DNA of 64,000 nucleotides from NCBI GenBank assembly GCA_965116435.1, contig OZ220686.1:1426001-1490000 (forward strand), written 5' to 3'. The position numbers and the translations under genes were made by a program. This document shows positions 34,787 through 42,015 of this stretch, piece by piece; position 1 is the first letter of the stretch; the number at the start of each line of letters is the position of its first letter. The stretch is from VXPQ01 sp965116435 (GTDB taxonomy: Bacteria; Bacteroidota; Rhodothermia; Rhodothermales; VXPQ01). The notes under the pieces were generated by a model. That model ran no database searches, was not told the DNA's origin, and saw only the letters and a list, made by a program, of their open reading frames with translations.

Positions 34787-36262
34787 TCATTCCTTCGCCG
34801 GCAAGCCTTTAACCGCCTCCAGCGTATAGGGCCGCCGCCGGGGCCTGGACAGCAGCGCGTTGGCCTCGTCGTCGTCCTTGAAGCGTTCGTTTTCCGGGTC
34901 CCAGTAGAGGGTCCGGGGAAGTTTCATGGCGATGTGGGCGATCAGGCAGGCGCTGGTGGACCGGTGCGCTACGTCCACCGGCGCCGCCGTGACCTCCCTG
35001 CTTCGGATGCACCGTATCCAGTTTGTGTGTTGCTCCTCGCTGGCGTACAGATGCACTTCGTCGGGACCCGTTCGGGAATTCAGAATCGCCGGATCGCTGG
35101 CCATGAGTGGAGGCAGCCAGCCTCCCGAAACCGGATCGCTGCTGGTTACCGACCCGCTCCGCGTCACGAAAATCCAGCCTTCGTCCCCCTCGAAACGGAC
35201 GCCGTTGGGAAATTCCCCGGAAATCAACATCGTGACGCCGTTGGCGTATCTGGCTTCCACGTTGAAATCGCCGTGCACATTCCATAGCCCTCCGGTCGCA
35301 AACTCGGCCTGCGCCCGCACCTCTATCGGCCCGGTCCGTTCAGTATCCATCCCCCAATGGGCCGTATCGACGTGATGGGCGCCCCAGCCGGTAATCATTC
35401 CGGCAGAGAACTGCTCGCACCGCAACCAACCCGGGCGGGAATAGCCTTCGGGCAACACGTACCCGGCGTCAGGAATTCTTTCCAGCGGATGCACGCGGTC
35501 CAGCGTATAAGGGACCTCCGGCGTCGTACCCAGCCACTTGTCGTAATCGAAAAAGTCGGGAACCGGCATGGGCGCAGGATCGCCTCCCGGAGGGTCGCCG
35601 GGAAGCCCTACGCGGACGGTATGCAGCGCTCCGATCCGGCCATTGCGCACCAATTCGCACGCCCACCGGAAATGGGGCCAGGGGTTTAGCGAGCGCTGCT
35701 GACTGCCCACCTGGAACACCGTGTCGAGCCGCTTCAGGTTGTCGCGCAGGATTTTGCCTTCTTCAATGGTCAAGGCAAACGGTTTTTGCAAATAGACGTC
35801 CTTGCCGGCTATAGCGGCTTCAAGCGTGGGCAGGAAATGCTGGTGGTCCGGCGTGCTGATCACCACAGCGTCGATAGCCGGGTCGGCGAGCAATTCGCGG
35901 TAATCCTGATACATCCGCACATCCGGGTACGACAGGCCGCCCCGATGCATGGCGTACCACTGCTCGACGTACTGCTTGCCCTCCTCCATGCGTTTCCTAT
36001 CGAGGTCGCACACCGCCACGATGCGTACGTCGTCGTGCTTGAGCACTTCCGGCAGGTCGTGGCCCCGGGCGATCCGCCCGCATCCAATCTGGGCAATATG
36101 GATGACGTCGTTCGGCGATCTGCGTCCGCCTCCGCGCACGTACCCGAACACGGGAGCGCTTACGGGCGCCGCAACCAGTCCTGCCGCGCCCAGCACGGAT
36201 CGTTTCAGGTACTCCCGCCGGGAAATTCCCCGGCCTGTATCGTAGCGTCTGTCGTGGGCCAT
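34787..36262 (-). CDS. Tat-exported Gfo/Idh/MocA-family oxidoreductase
   Basis: About 491 residues from the ATG at 36262. The N-terminus has a twin-arginine signal, ISRREYLKRSVLGAAGLVAAP, in which SRREYLK fits the Tat consensus; it is therefore folded before export. The Rossmann nucleotide-binding part has IAQIGCGRIARGHDL and VAVCDLDRKRMEEGK. The substrate-side motifs are DAVVISTPDHQHFLPTLEAA and the EKP-type DVYLQKPFALTIEEGK, where glutamine replaces the usual glutamate before KP. A C-terminal GFO_IDH_MocA domain follows with GWGAHHVDTAHWGMD. It is an NAD(P)-dependent sugar or inositol oxidoreductase-like protein of the secreted subfamily common in Bacteroidota and Planctomycetota. The gene may work with the upstream DUF6807-ThuA protein, about 130 bp away. 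Confidence 0.88.
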   Translation of the reverse strand: MAHDRRYDTGRGISRREYLKRSVLGAAGLVAAPVSAPVFGYVRGGGRRSPNDVIHIAQIGCGRIARGHDLPEVLKHDDVRIVAVCDLDRKRMEEGKQYVEQWYAMHRGGLSYPDVRMYQDYRELLADPAIDAVVISTPDHQHFLPTLEAAIAGKDVYLQKPFALTIEEGKILRDNLKRLDTVFQVGSQQRSLNPWPHFRWACELVRNGRIGALHTVRVGLPGDPPGGDPAPMPVPDFFDYDKWLGTTPEVPYTLDRVHPLERIPDAGYVLPEGYSRPGWLRCEQFSAGMITGWGAHHVDTAHWGMDTERTGPIEVRAQAEFATGGLWNVHGDFNVEARYANGVTMLISGEFPNGVRFEGDEGWIFVTRSGSVTSSDPVSGGWLPPLMASDPAILNSRTGPDEVHLYASEEQHTNWIRCIRSREVTAAPVDVAHRSTSACLIAHIAMKLPRTLYWDPENERFKDDDEANALLSRPRRRPYTLEAVKGLPAKE

Positions 36263-36327
36263 TGTGTTTGGAATCTGTGTTTGGAATCTGGAAATGAAAA
36301 GGGACATGAAAAACGGCCCGGAACATG

Positions 36328-36390
36328 GCCTGTGCACTATTTGCATAGAAAGGTCTTCTATACGCCGTATCTATTATAGGATGCACAGGC
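36328..36390. repeat. Inverted repeat with TGCATAG element upstream of the Gfo/Idh gene
   Basis: GCCTGTGCA (36328-36336) and TGCACAGGC (36382-36390) form 9-bp arms. Inside lies ACTATTTGCATAGAAAGGTCTTCTAT, related to the TGCATAGAAATGG-CACTTCTAT elements at 38.5 and 40.6 kb. It is located 66-128 bp upstream of the Gfo/Idh start, within the gap after the DUF6807-ThuA gene, and may be an operator or terminator. Confidence 0.5.
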
Positions 36391-36394
36391 AGGT

Positions 36395-38446
36395 TTACGG
36401 GGCAATTCCGCCGACAACCCACTCGATCCCGCCCAGGATGTGCCGCATAAACAGGGGGTCCTCGTAATGCTCCGGCCTGTGGCCCAGGGCGGTGTACCAC
36501 TGACGGCCTCCGCCGAATTCCTGACGCCAGGCCAGCGGAAATCGGTCGCCGAACAGCGCGCCCGGAAACGATTCTTTTTCCTCGTCCGAGACCGTCGTCA
36601 GATCGGCCGCCAGCAGCACCCGGATGCGGGGGTTGATCTCGTTCAGATAATAGCATTCGTCGCCCTCAATCTCCCAGGCGTCGGGCAGGAAGGCCGTCGA
36701 AGGATGGGTTCGGTCCACCACCTCGACCGTAAAGTCTTGCAGGGGCGCGTGGCGTACGAAATTGCCCCCCAGAAGCCTGGAGAACCAGGGCCAGTCCCGT
36801 TCCGAGCCGCTGGCCGAGTGGATGCCCACGAAACCGCCCCCGTTGCGGACATACGATTGGAGCGCCCGCCGCTGCGCATCGGTTTCGAAGGCTTCGTTAT
36901 TCGTGTTGGAAAAGACCAGCGCGTCGTACTGCTTCAGGTTGTCCTCCGTAAACTGCGCGGGGTCCTGCGACGCCGTCACGTCGAACCCGTATTCGGCGCC
37001 CAACTTCTGGAGAGCCGCGACGCTAAAGGGGATATTGTCGTGCACGTACCCTTCCCCGTTTTTCGTATAGACCAGCACGCGGGCGCCTGCAAGCGCCCCT
37101 GTCGGATGGACCTCTACGCGAGGCGGATTCGCAAAATCCCGCCAGTACCGCTCGGCCTGCGCCGCGTCGATGGCTCCATCGTAGACCAGCATCCGGTATT
37201 GCAAGGCGTACGTATTGCCCGGCCTGAGTTCCCAGTCGGTTTGCTGGGCCGGATTGAAATTGACATAGACGTTTTCGACGCCCTCGTTCTGTCCCACAGG
37301 CCATATCCGCAAATGCTCCGGGAAATTATGATTGCCGGGATGGGTCATAAACAAGATGCCCGAAGCGCCGGCCGCCGCCTCCGAAACGCCGCGTACGTCG
37401 ATCCATCGCGCGCGGGTCGCATTGCCGTTGCTCTTGTCGAAGCCTTCGGAGGTAAGCAACGTGGCGGTCTCGTCGTTCCAGCGCTCCGTAGCGCGCAGGC
37501 TAAAGCCCTGATATCGATACGCCTTGATGGTCAGCGGCGCATCCGTAGCCGGATTCAGCGTAGACACGAAATCGATCAGCCAGACTTTTCGATCGGGATC
37601 GGCATTCCAGACCTTGACCTCCCATTGTTCGTTGAGCGCGGCCTTCTCCTCGCCGCTCGTGAAATCGATGTGTTCCAGCGACGCCTTGAAGCCGCCGAAC
37701 AGCGGTCCCGCCGTGCGTTCCATCACATGCTTCGCACGGACCGTGCCTTGCCCATCCCCAAGGTTCCAGAAATCGACGCTGCGCCCCTCGAATTCGGTGC
37801 GCGTCCAGGGATTCCAGATACCGTAGTGGTGATAGTGATCCGGGGGCTGGATGCGGGAGAGTATCTGGCCTTCGGGGGACCAGACTGGATGGATAAACCC
37901 GCTGCGCTTGTAGCGTGCGTCCACGCCTTCCGGGACGCTCTGGATCGTATGGCGGTAGGACAGCACTGGTTTGTCGCCGATGCGAACGAGCAGGTTGTCT
38001 CCATCGTCGTCCACGGAGATCTGCCCGGCCCCATCAGACGCAGGGGCCACTTCGACCGCTCGCAATGCAAAATTCCGGACGGCGCCCGGCGGGGTTTTGC
38101 CGTCGAGCAGCCACGCCATGCGGCTGGGCGCGCCGGGATCCAGCTGCGCCGCGACAGGCCGGTCTGCTCCCCCGGTAATCTCGAAGAGTTGCAACGCGCC
38201 GTCGAGCCCATGGAGCGGAACACCTTCCAAACTGGCTGTAACCGGTACGTTCGCCCGCGCATATTTACCGGCATGGACGGAGAACGTGGCGACCTCACTG
38301 GACTGGGCTTGGGCAAAAGGCGCAAACGCCAGAAACGTCAGGGCGGAAAGCAGCCAGACCGAGAAGCCGGCGGCAAAGCGTTTCCCTTGCCCGGCGACGG
38401 CAAGCGTGCGAACCGAATACGCTGTGGCTGGAGTGATGTGGTGCAT
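36395..38446 (-). CDS. Exported DUF6807 (PmoA-like) + ThuA two-domain protein
   Basis: 683-residue exported protein with signal peptide SALTFLAFAPFAQAQ. Residues about 50-440 match DUF6807 (sometimes labelled PmoA-like), with FIHPVWSPEGQIL, PPDHYHHYGIWNPWT and VDFWNLGDGQG. Residues about 455-680 are a ThuA (trehalose-utilisation, glutamine-amidotransferase-like) domain, with VLVYTKNGEGYVHDNIPFSV, YDALVFSNTN, GGGFVGIHSASGSERDWPWF and WYTALGHRPEHYEDPLF. The pairing recurs in carbohydrate-degrading Bacteroidota, but the chemistry is not known to me. It is followed by the Tat-exported Gfo/Idh/MocA gene, suggesting a small periplasmic sugar-modifying module. Two TGCATAG palindromic repeats lie 39-190 bp upstream of its start. 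Confidence 0.85.
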   Translation of the reverse strand: MHHITPATAYSVRTLAVAGQGKRFAAGFSVWLLSALTFLAFAPFAQAQSSEVATFSVHAGKYARANVPVTASLEGVPLHGLDGALQLFEITGGADRPVAAQLDPGAPSRMAWLLDGKTPPGAVRNFALRAVEVAPASDGAGQISVDDDGDNLLVRIGDKPVLSYRHTIQSVPEGVDARYKRSGFIHPVWSPEGQILSRIQPPDHYHHYGIWNPWTRTEFEGRSVDFWNLGDGQGTVRAKHVMERTAGPLFGGFKASLEHIDFTSGEEKAALNEQWEVKVWNADPDRKVWLIDFVSTLNPATDAPLTIKAYRYQGFSLRATERWNDETATLLTSEGFDKSNGNATRARWIDVRGVSEAAAGASGILFMTHPGNHNFPEHLRIWPVGQNEGVENVYVNFNPAQQTDWELRPGNTYALQYRMLVYDGAIDAAQAERYWRDFANPPRVEVHPTGALAGARVLVYTKNGEGYVHDNIPFSVAALQKLGAEYGFDVTASQDPAQFTEDNLKQYDALVFSNTNNEAFETDAQRRALQSYVRNGGGFVGIHSASGSERDWPWFSRLLGGNFVRHAPLQDFTVEVVDRTHPSTAFLPDAWEIEGDECYYLNEINPRIRVLLAADLTTVSDEEKESFPGALFGDRFPLAWRQEFGGGRQWYTALGHRPEHYEDPLFMRHILGGIEWVVGGIAP

Positions 38447-38484
38447 GGTTGTAGGGTATGCGGGCTATGTTTTATGTCACGGAA

Positions 38485-38637
38485 ATAGGCCCTATGCATT
38501 TTTTGCATAGAAATGGCGACTTCTATTCATTTTTTGCATAATGACGACAATCGCCATGAGCACTGGCGAGCGATTCGGAATGCCTCTATGCAATTTATGC
38601 ATAGAAATGACCACTTCTATTCATTTTTTGCATAGCG
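38485..38637. repeat. Two TGCATAG-type repeats; the first is a 36-bp direct repeat with 40607-40642
   Basis: Copy one (38485-38541) begins ATAGGCCCTATGCATTTTTT and continues GCATAGAAATGGCGAC then TTCTATTCATTTTTTGCATA. Copy two (about 38584-38637) reads CTCTATGCAATTTATGCATA and continues GAAATGACCACTTCTATTCA. Each contains a CTATGC/GCATAG palindrome. The first 36 bp match 40607-40642 at 33 of 36 positions in the same orientation, so the ATPase/TOPRIM pair lies between direct repeats. No gene is seen in 38447-38702. Confidence 0.75.
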
Positions 38638-38702
38638 CCTCCTCGGTCACAGGCGGGCGCCAGGCTGCATGGCAAACCCGAAACAGCCTCGTCGTGAGGG
38701 GG

Positions 38703-39326
38703 TCAGCGCGGCAAAGTACCGGGCGGATGGGCCTGCACAAGCCTCCGAATGCAATGCATCGCCCCGCGAAGACTACCGGCGCGTTCAGCGGCTACCTCGG
38801 GCCTCCAGTATCGTTCGACATACTCTGTCATTCTGGATGAGTATGCCGGACCCACCCGGCGACCGCTTCGAGCGCCAGGCACCATATCGCGATAAATGTT
38901 CTTGCGGCGCGAAGTGCGCGCCAGCGTAACCATTGCATCCTTTGGCCGAGGCAATTGCTCGGGATCCTTGGGTATCCCTCCCTGCTTAACAGCCAGGTAG
39001 CGTGCAAGCGTTTGCGCATCCGCCATAAGCCAGGCTTCGACTTCACGCACAGCAATTCGAAAGCAAAGATCAGGCGCTGGATTCGGGACCCAGATATCGC
39101 GCATAAGCGGAGCGCACGCCACTTCGTCATCCAGATCGACGAGCACCACCCATGCTGCATAACGAGCCGCACGGTTATAACCATTGATCTTGATCCGCAA
39201 AGCAGACTTGCCCTGCTTGCCGTATACGGCGCTGATGCTTCCGCCGGCATGCGCAACGAGCTTGCGCACAACCACCTCGTCGACAATGCCTTCGACCGCA
39301 GCGGATATAGAGATGGGCCCGGACAT
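38703..39326 (-). CDS. TOPRIM-like protein paired with an AAA ATPase (second pair)
   Basis: 207-residue protein from the ATG at 39326 (GGAG about 10 bp upstream). It shows TOPRIM-type acidic motifs: ISAAVEGIVDEVVV (E12, D16) and WVVLVDLDDEVA (D64, D66, D67). The following FRIAVREVEAWLMAD (E95, E97) is a block seen in RloB/DUF4276-like TOPRIM proteins. It is not DUF3226, so it differs from the partner in the 9.6-kb pair. The ATPase stop lies 5 bp upstream of its start. The overall layout matches ATPase + small TOPRIM defence pairs such as PARIS or RloAB, where the TOPRIM subunit is the nuclease. Function is inferred from that layout. Confidence 0.72.
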   Translation of the reverse strand: MSGPISISAAVEGIVDEVVVRKLVAHAGGSISAVYGKQGKSALRIKINGYNRAARYAAWVVLVDLDDEVACAPLMRDIWVPNPAPDLCFRIAVREVEAWLMADAQTLARYLAVKQGGIPKDPEQLPRPKDAMVTLARTSRRKNIYRDMVPGARSGRRVGPAYSSRMTEYVERYWRPEVAAERAGSLRGAMHCIRRLVQAHPPGTLPR

Positions 39327-39331
39327 GTTCA

Positions 39332-40480
39332 CTAATCTCCAAACAGAGCCAACTGGTTGGTCAAGGCTGGGCGTGTTTGGGGAATAACCACATCCGCAAG
39401 CGAGAGACCCGCCTCTATCAACTGGCAAATCTCGAAACGCGAGGCGGCTGAAATAACCGTAGCGCCGCCCGCCTGGACATCAATGAGCAATGTTTCGTCG
39501 AGACCAATCCCGTCATCCCGTAATAATTCCGCAGAATGCGTACTCAGTATTATCTGCCTGTGATTTTTCCGCTGGACCCTCGCCAGCATTTGAGGCAACA
39601 TACGTACGACCTCGGTATGGAGCGAAAGCTCTGGCTCTTCCAGAAGCAATGCGCCCCCCGTTTCCAGGCAAGCCCAGAGAAGCCCCATGAGGCGCAATGT
39701 CCCGTCCGAAAATTGTTCTTCCGTCTGCCAGGCCCCTTGTGCGCGCCAGTGCTGATATTTTCCCCGAAGATGCGGCGTGCCGCGAGCATCGCGCTGAAGA
39801 CCAATTTCCTCAAGTTGCGGGACCGCCAGTCGAAGAACTTTTTGTATGCGCCTGAGTCGCGCATTGCGGGTCCGTTCAGGCGTCTTGGCCACCTGTTCCA
39901 GAAAATCGCCGCCGAAAGGATCGTTGATTCGCCCCACCGAGCGATCAGGATCGCGCACCAACTGCGGAACGATGTGCAAATATCGAATAGCCGTGAAAAA
40001 TTCTGCAATAGACCGAAAGGATTTATTGACATTCACTTGCTCAAGATACGTCTGCGTCAAGCGGGCAGCATCGTCCTCGTCCTCTGTGTTGGGACGGTCA
40101 ACCAGCACGTCCCCGTTTTGCAGTACACGCTCCCGGCGAATGAAAGGCCTGCGCTGATTGTCCTGATAAAAGACCAGTTCATACGTCCATGCGACCTCTG
40201 CTTTTTCATCCGCCAGTTCGATGCGCACTTCAACATCGGGATGGCGCCGCGCCGCCAAACACCGAATGGCGCTCACCCCGCCGCGACGACGTACTGCCTC
40301 CTGAAACCCCCCGCCCGCCAAGGCAAGATCACGTAAAAACCGGAAAACATCGAGAAAATTGGATTTGCCGGATGCATTAGGCCCAACAAGAAAAACGCGA
40401 TCCGCTATGGAGACCTCCACATCCACGAAATTTTTCCAATTACGCAGGCGTAGTCTCCTGATCTTCAAATCTTTATTCAT
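39332..40480 (-). CDS. AAA/SMC-like ATPase (AAA_21/AAA_15), second pair
   Basis: 382-residue RecF/SMC-type ATPase from the ATG at 40480 (the frame also has a TTG at 40498). Walker A is GPNASGKSNFLDVF (33-46), the signature-like segment is EEQFSDGTLRLMGLLW, Walker B is ALLLEEPELSLH, and the switch histidine is in IILSTHSAELL. The middle 150 residues form the insertion typical of RloA/OLD-like proteins. It is first in a two-gene unit with the TOPRIM protein. Both genes are less GC-rich than the surrounding sugar genes and lie between 36-bp direct repeats, which fits a transferred cassette. Anti-phage function is inferred. Confidence 0.82.
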   Translation of the reverse strand: MNKDLKIRRLRLRNWKNFVDVEVSIADRVFLVGPNASGKSNFLDVFRFLRDLALAGGGFQEAVRRRGGVSAIRCLAARRHPDVEVRIELADEKAEVAWTYELVFYQDNQRRPFIRRERVLQNGDVLVDRPNTEDEDDAARLTQTYLEQVNVNKSFRSIAEFFTAIRYLHIVPQLVRDPDRSVGRINDPFGGDFLEQVAKTPERTRNARLRRIQKVLRLAVPQLEEIGLQRDARGTPHLRGKYQHWRAQGAWQTEEQFSDGTLRLMGLLWACLETGGALLLEEPELSLHTEVVRMLPQMLARVQRKNHRQIILSTHSAELLRDDGIGLDETLLIDVQAGGATVISAASRFEICQLIEAGLSLADVVIPQTRPALTNQLALFGD

Positions 40481-40606
40481 GATTTTTCGGGGATGCAAGA
40501 GGCGGGCCGGTTGCCTGAACAGCGTTTAGGGCTTTAAGGTACAGGATGGCGCCCTTGTTCCGATCCAGCCAGCCCGGATCACTCCATGGACAAAAACAAC
40601 ATCGAG

Positions 40607-40642
40607 ATAGGCCCTATGCCTTTTTTGCATAGAAATGGTCAC
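40607..40642. repeat. Right-hand copy of the 36-bp direct repeat
   Basis: ATAGGCCCTATGCCTTTTTT followed by GCATAGAAATGGTCAC matches 38485-38520 at 33 of 36 positions, same orientation. It overlaps the stop codon of the BASS gene (40639-40641) and lies 127 bp upstream of the ATPase start. Confidence 0.75.
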
Positions 40643-41865
40643 GCGCCCATCGAACCCTCCGTGCGACGCCACCAGTTCGCCAGGGCCGAGCCGGAAATGT
40701 TCATCCAGGGGCCGAAAATGGCCGGAGCCAGGCCGACCGTAGCGACTTTCCCCATCTCCACGGCAAGGCCCGTCGCCAGGCCGCCGTTTTGCATCCCCAC
40801 CTCCAGCGAAATGGTGCGGCAGGATTGTTCGTCGAGCCCGATCAGGCGGCAGCCCCAATAGCCCAGCGCGTACCCGATCGCATTGTGCAGGATGGCGGCC
40901 AGGAACAGCAACAGCCCGATGTCGAGCAAGGCGTCCCGACCCGACGCCACAATAATAGTCAGCACGACGGCGATGCCCGCCATGGAAACCAGCGGCATGG
41001 CGCGGTGCAGCCATTGCGCCCGGCCATGCATGATCTTGTTGAAAATCAGCCCCAGCACAATGGGGAGCAGCACGATTTTCGCCACGCTGACCATCATGGA
41101 CACGAAATCGATGGGCACGAACTGGTTGGCCAGCACGCGCATCAGCAAGGGCGTCATGAGGGGCGCTGCGAGCGTGGCGATAGCCGTCATGGTGATGGAC
41201 AACGCCAGGTTCGCGCGGGCGATGTACGCCATCACGTTCGAGGCCACCCCGCCGGACACAGAACCGACAAGTACGATCCCTGCGGCTATTTCGGCGGGAA
41301 AATCGAATAGCCGGGCCAGCGTCAGCCCCACCAGCGGCATGATCGTAAACTGGCAGGCCAGCCCGACGAACACGCCCTTCGGGGTCTTGATCACGCCCGC
41401 AAAATCCTTCAGGCTCATGGCCGTGCCCATGCCGAACATGATGACCTGAATCAAGGGAACAATCAGCCGCGTGAATTCGAAATCGCCCGCGCGCAGGAAA
41501 TACTGCGGGTAATAGAGCGCCGCCGCGACCGCCGCGAATATCCAGATCGTAAAGGCAAGTTGGCGAAGCCGGGGCAGGCCAAGCCCGCCAATGGCCAGGC
41601 TCGCGAGCAAGCCGACCGCCGCAGGCCCGGTGGCCGCCACGCCGCCCAGTATGAGCAGTACCACGGCGGCCAGCGCGCACAGCGCGGCGAGCATCAGGAA
41701 ATATCTGTACAAGGGACGCACGATAGCGAAGAGGCGACGTATTCTCAAAAACGGGCCAGGCTTTCCGCCCTGTATGGAGGCGGCGTCAATACCTGCGGAA
41801 TAGCAGGCCCTGAACAAACGGACGAGACCCTGTCGCAAAATACAAGACGCCGGGTACGCGCGCAA
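40639..41865 (-). CDS. BASS-family (bile acid:sodium symporter-like) transporter
   Basis: Inner-membrane secondary transporter with about ten membrane segments. Family features include IQVIMFGMGTAMSLKDFAGV, VGSVSGGVASNVMAYIARAN and the late SLEVGMQNGGLATGLAVEMG, the crossover region that binds sodium in BASS proteins. Members carry organic anions such as bile acids, pantoate, pyruvate or 2-keto acids; the substrate here is unknown. The start is uncertain: TTG at 41865, GTG at 41721 and ATG at 41694 are all in frame, and the shorter forms keep all the conserved helices. It is divergent from the ThuA/sugar-dehydrogenase gene over a gap with an A/T-rich direct repeat. Confidence 0.88.
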   Translation of the reverse strand: MRAYPASCILRQGLVRLFRACYSAGIDAASIQGGKPGPFLRIRRLFAIVRPLYRYFLMLAALCALAAVVLLILGGVAATGPAAVGLLASLAIGGLGLPRLRQLAFTIWIFAAVAAALYYPQYFLRAGDFEFTRLIVPLIQVIMFGMGTAMSLKDFAGVIKTPKGVFVGLACQFTIMPLVGLTLARLFDFPAEIAAGIVLVGSVSGGVASNVMAYIARANLALSITMTAIATLAAPLMTPLLMRVLANQFVPIDFVSMMVSVAKIVLLPIVLGLIFNKIMHGRAQWLHRAMPLVSMAGIAVVLTIIVASGRDALLDIGLLLFLAAILHNAIGYALGYWGCRLIGLDEQSCRTISLEVGMQNGGLATGLAVEMGKVATVGLAPAIFGPWMNISGSALANWWRRTEGSMGA

Positions 41866-41876
41866 AGACGCGTGGA

Positions 41877-41904
41877 TTTAATTATTACTGGGGTTTAATT
41901 ATTA
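41877..41904. promoter_or_regulatory. A/T-rich direct repeat in divergent promoter region
   Basis: TTTAATTATTA occurs twice, at 41877 and 41894, 17 bp apart, in the 150-bp gap between the BASS and ThuA-dehydrogenase genes. Such repeats in divergent promoters are often operator sites; no regulator gene is adjacent. Confidence 0.4.
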
Positions 41905-42015
41905 AGGTCGTGATCCTGGGCAGCTACATCTTTTAACCTTTCGCAGAACGCATAACGGCTCCAGTGTTTATCTTCTGTGTGCGTCGTCCGCCATCGCAAC
42001 GAGAAAAACATCCCC

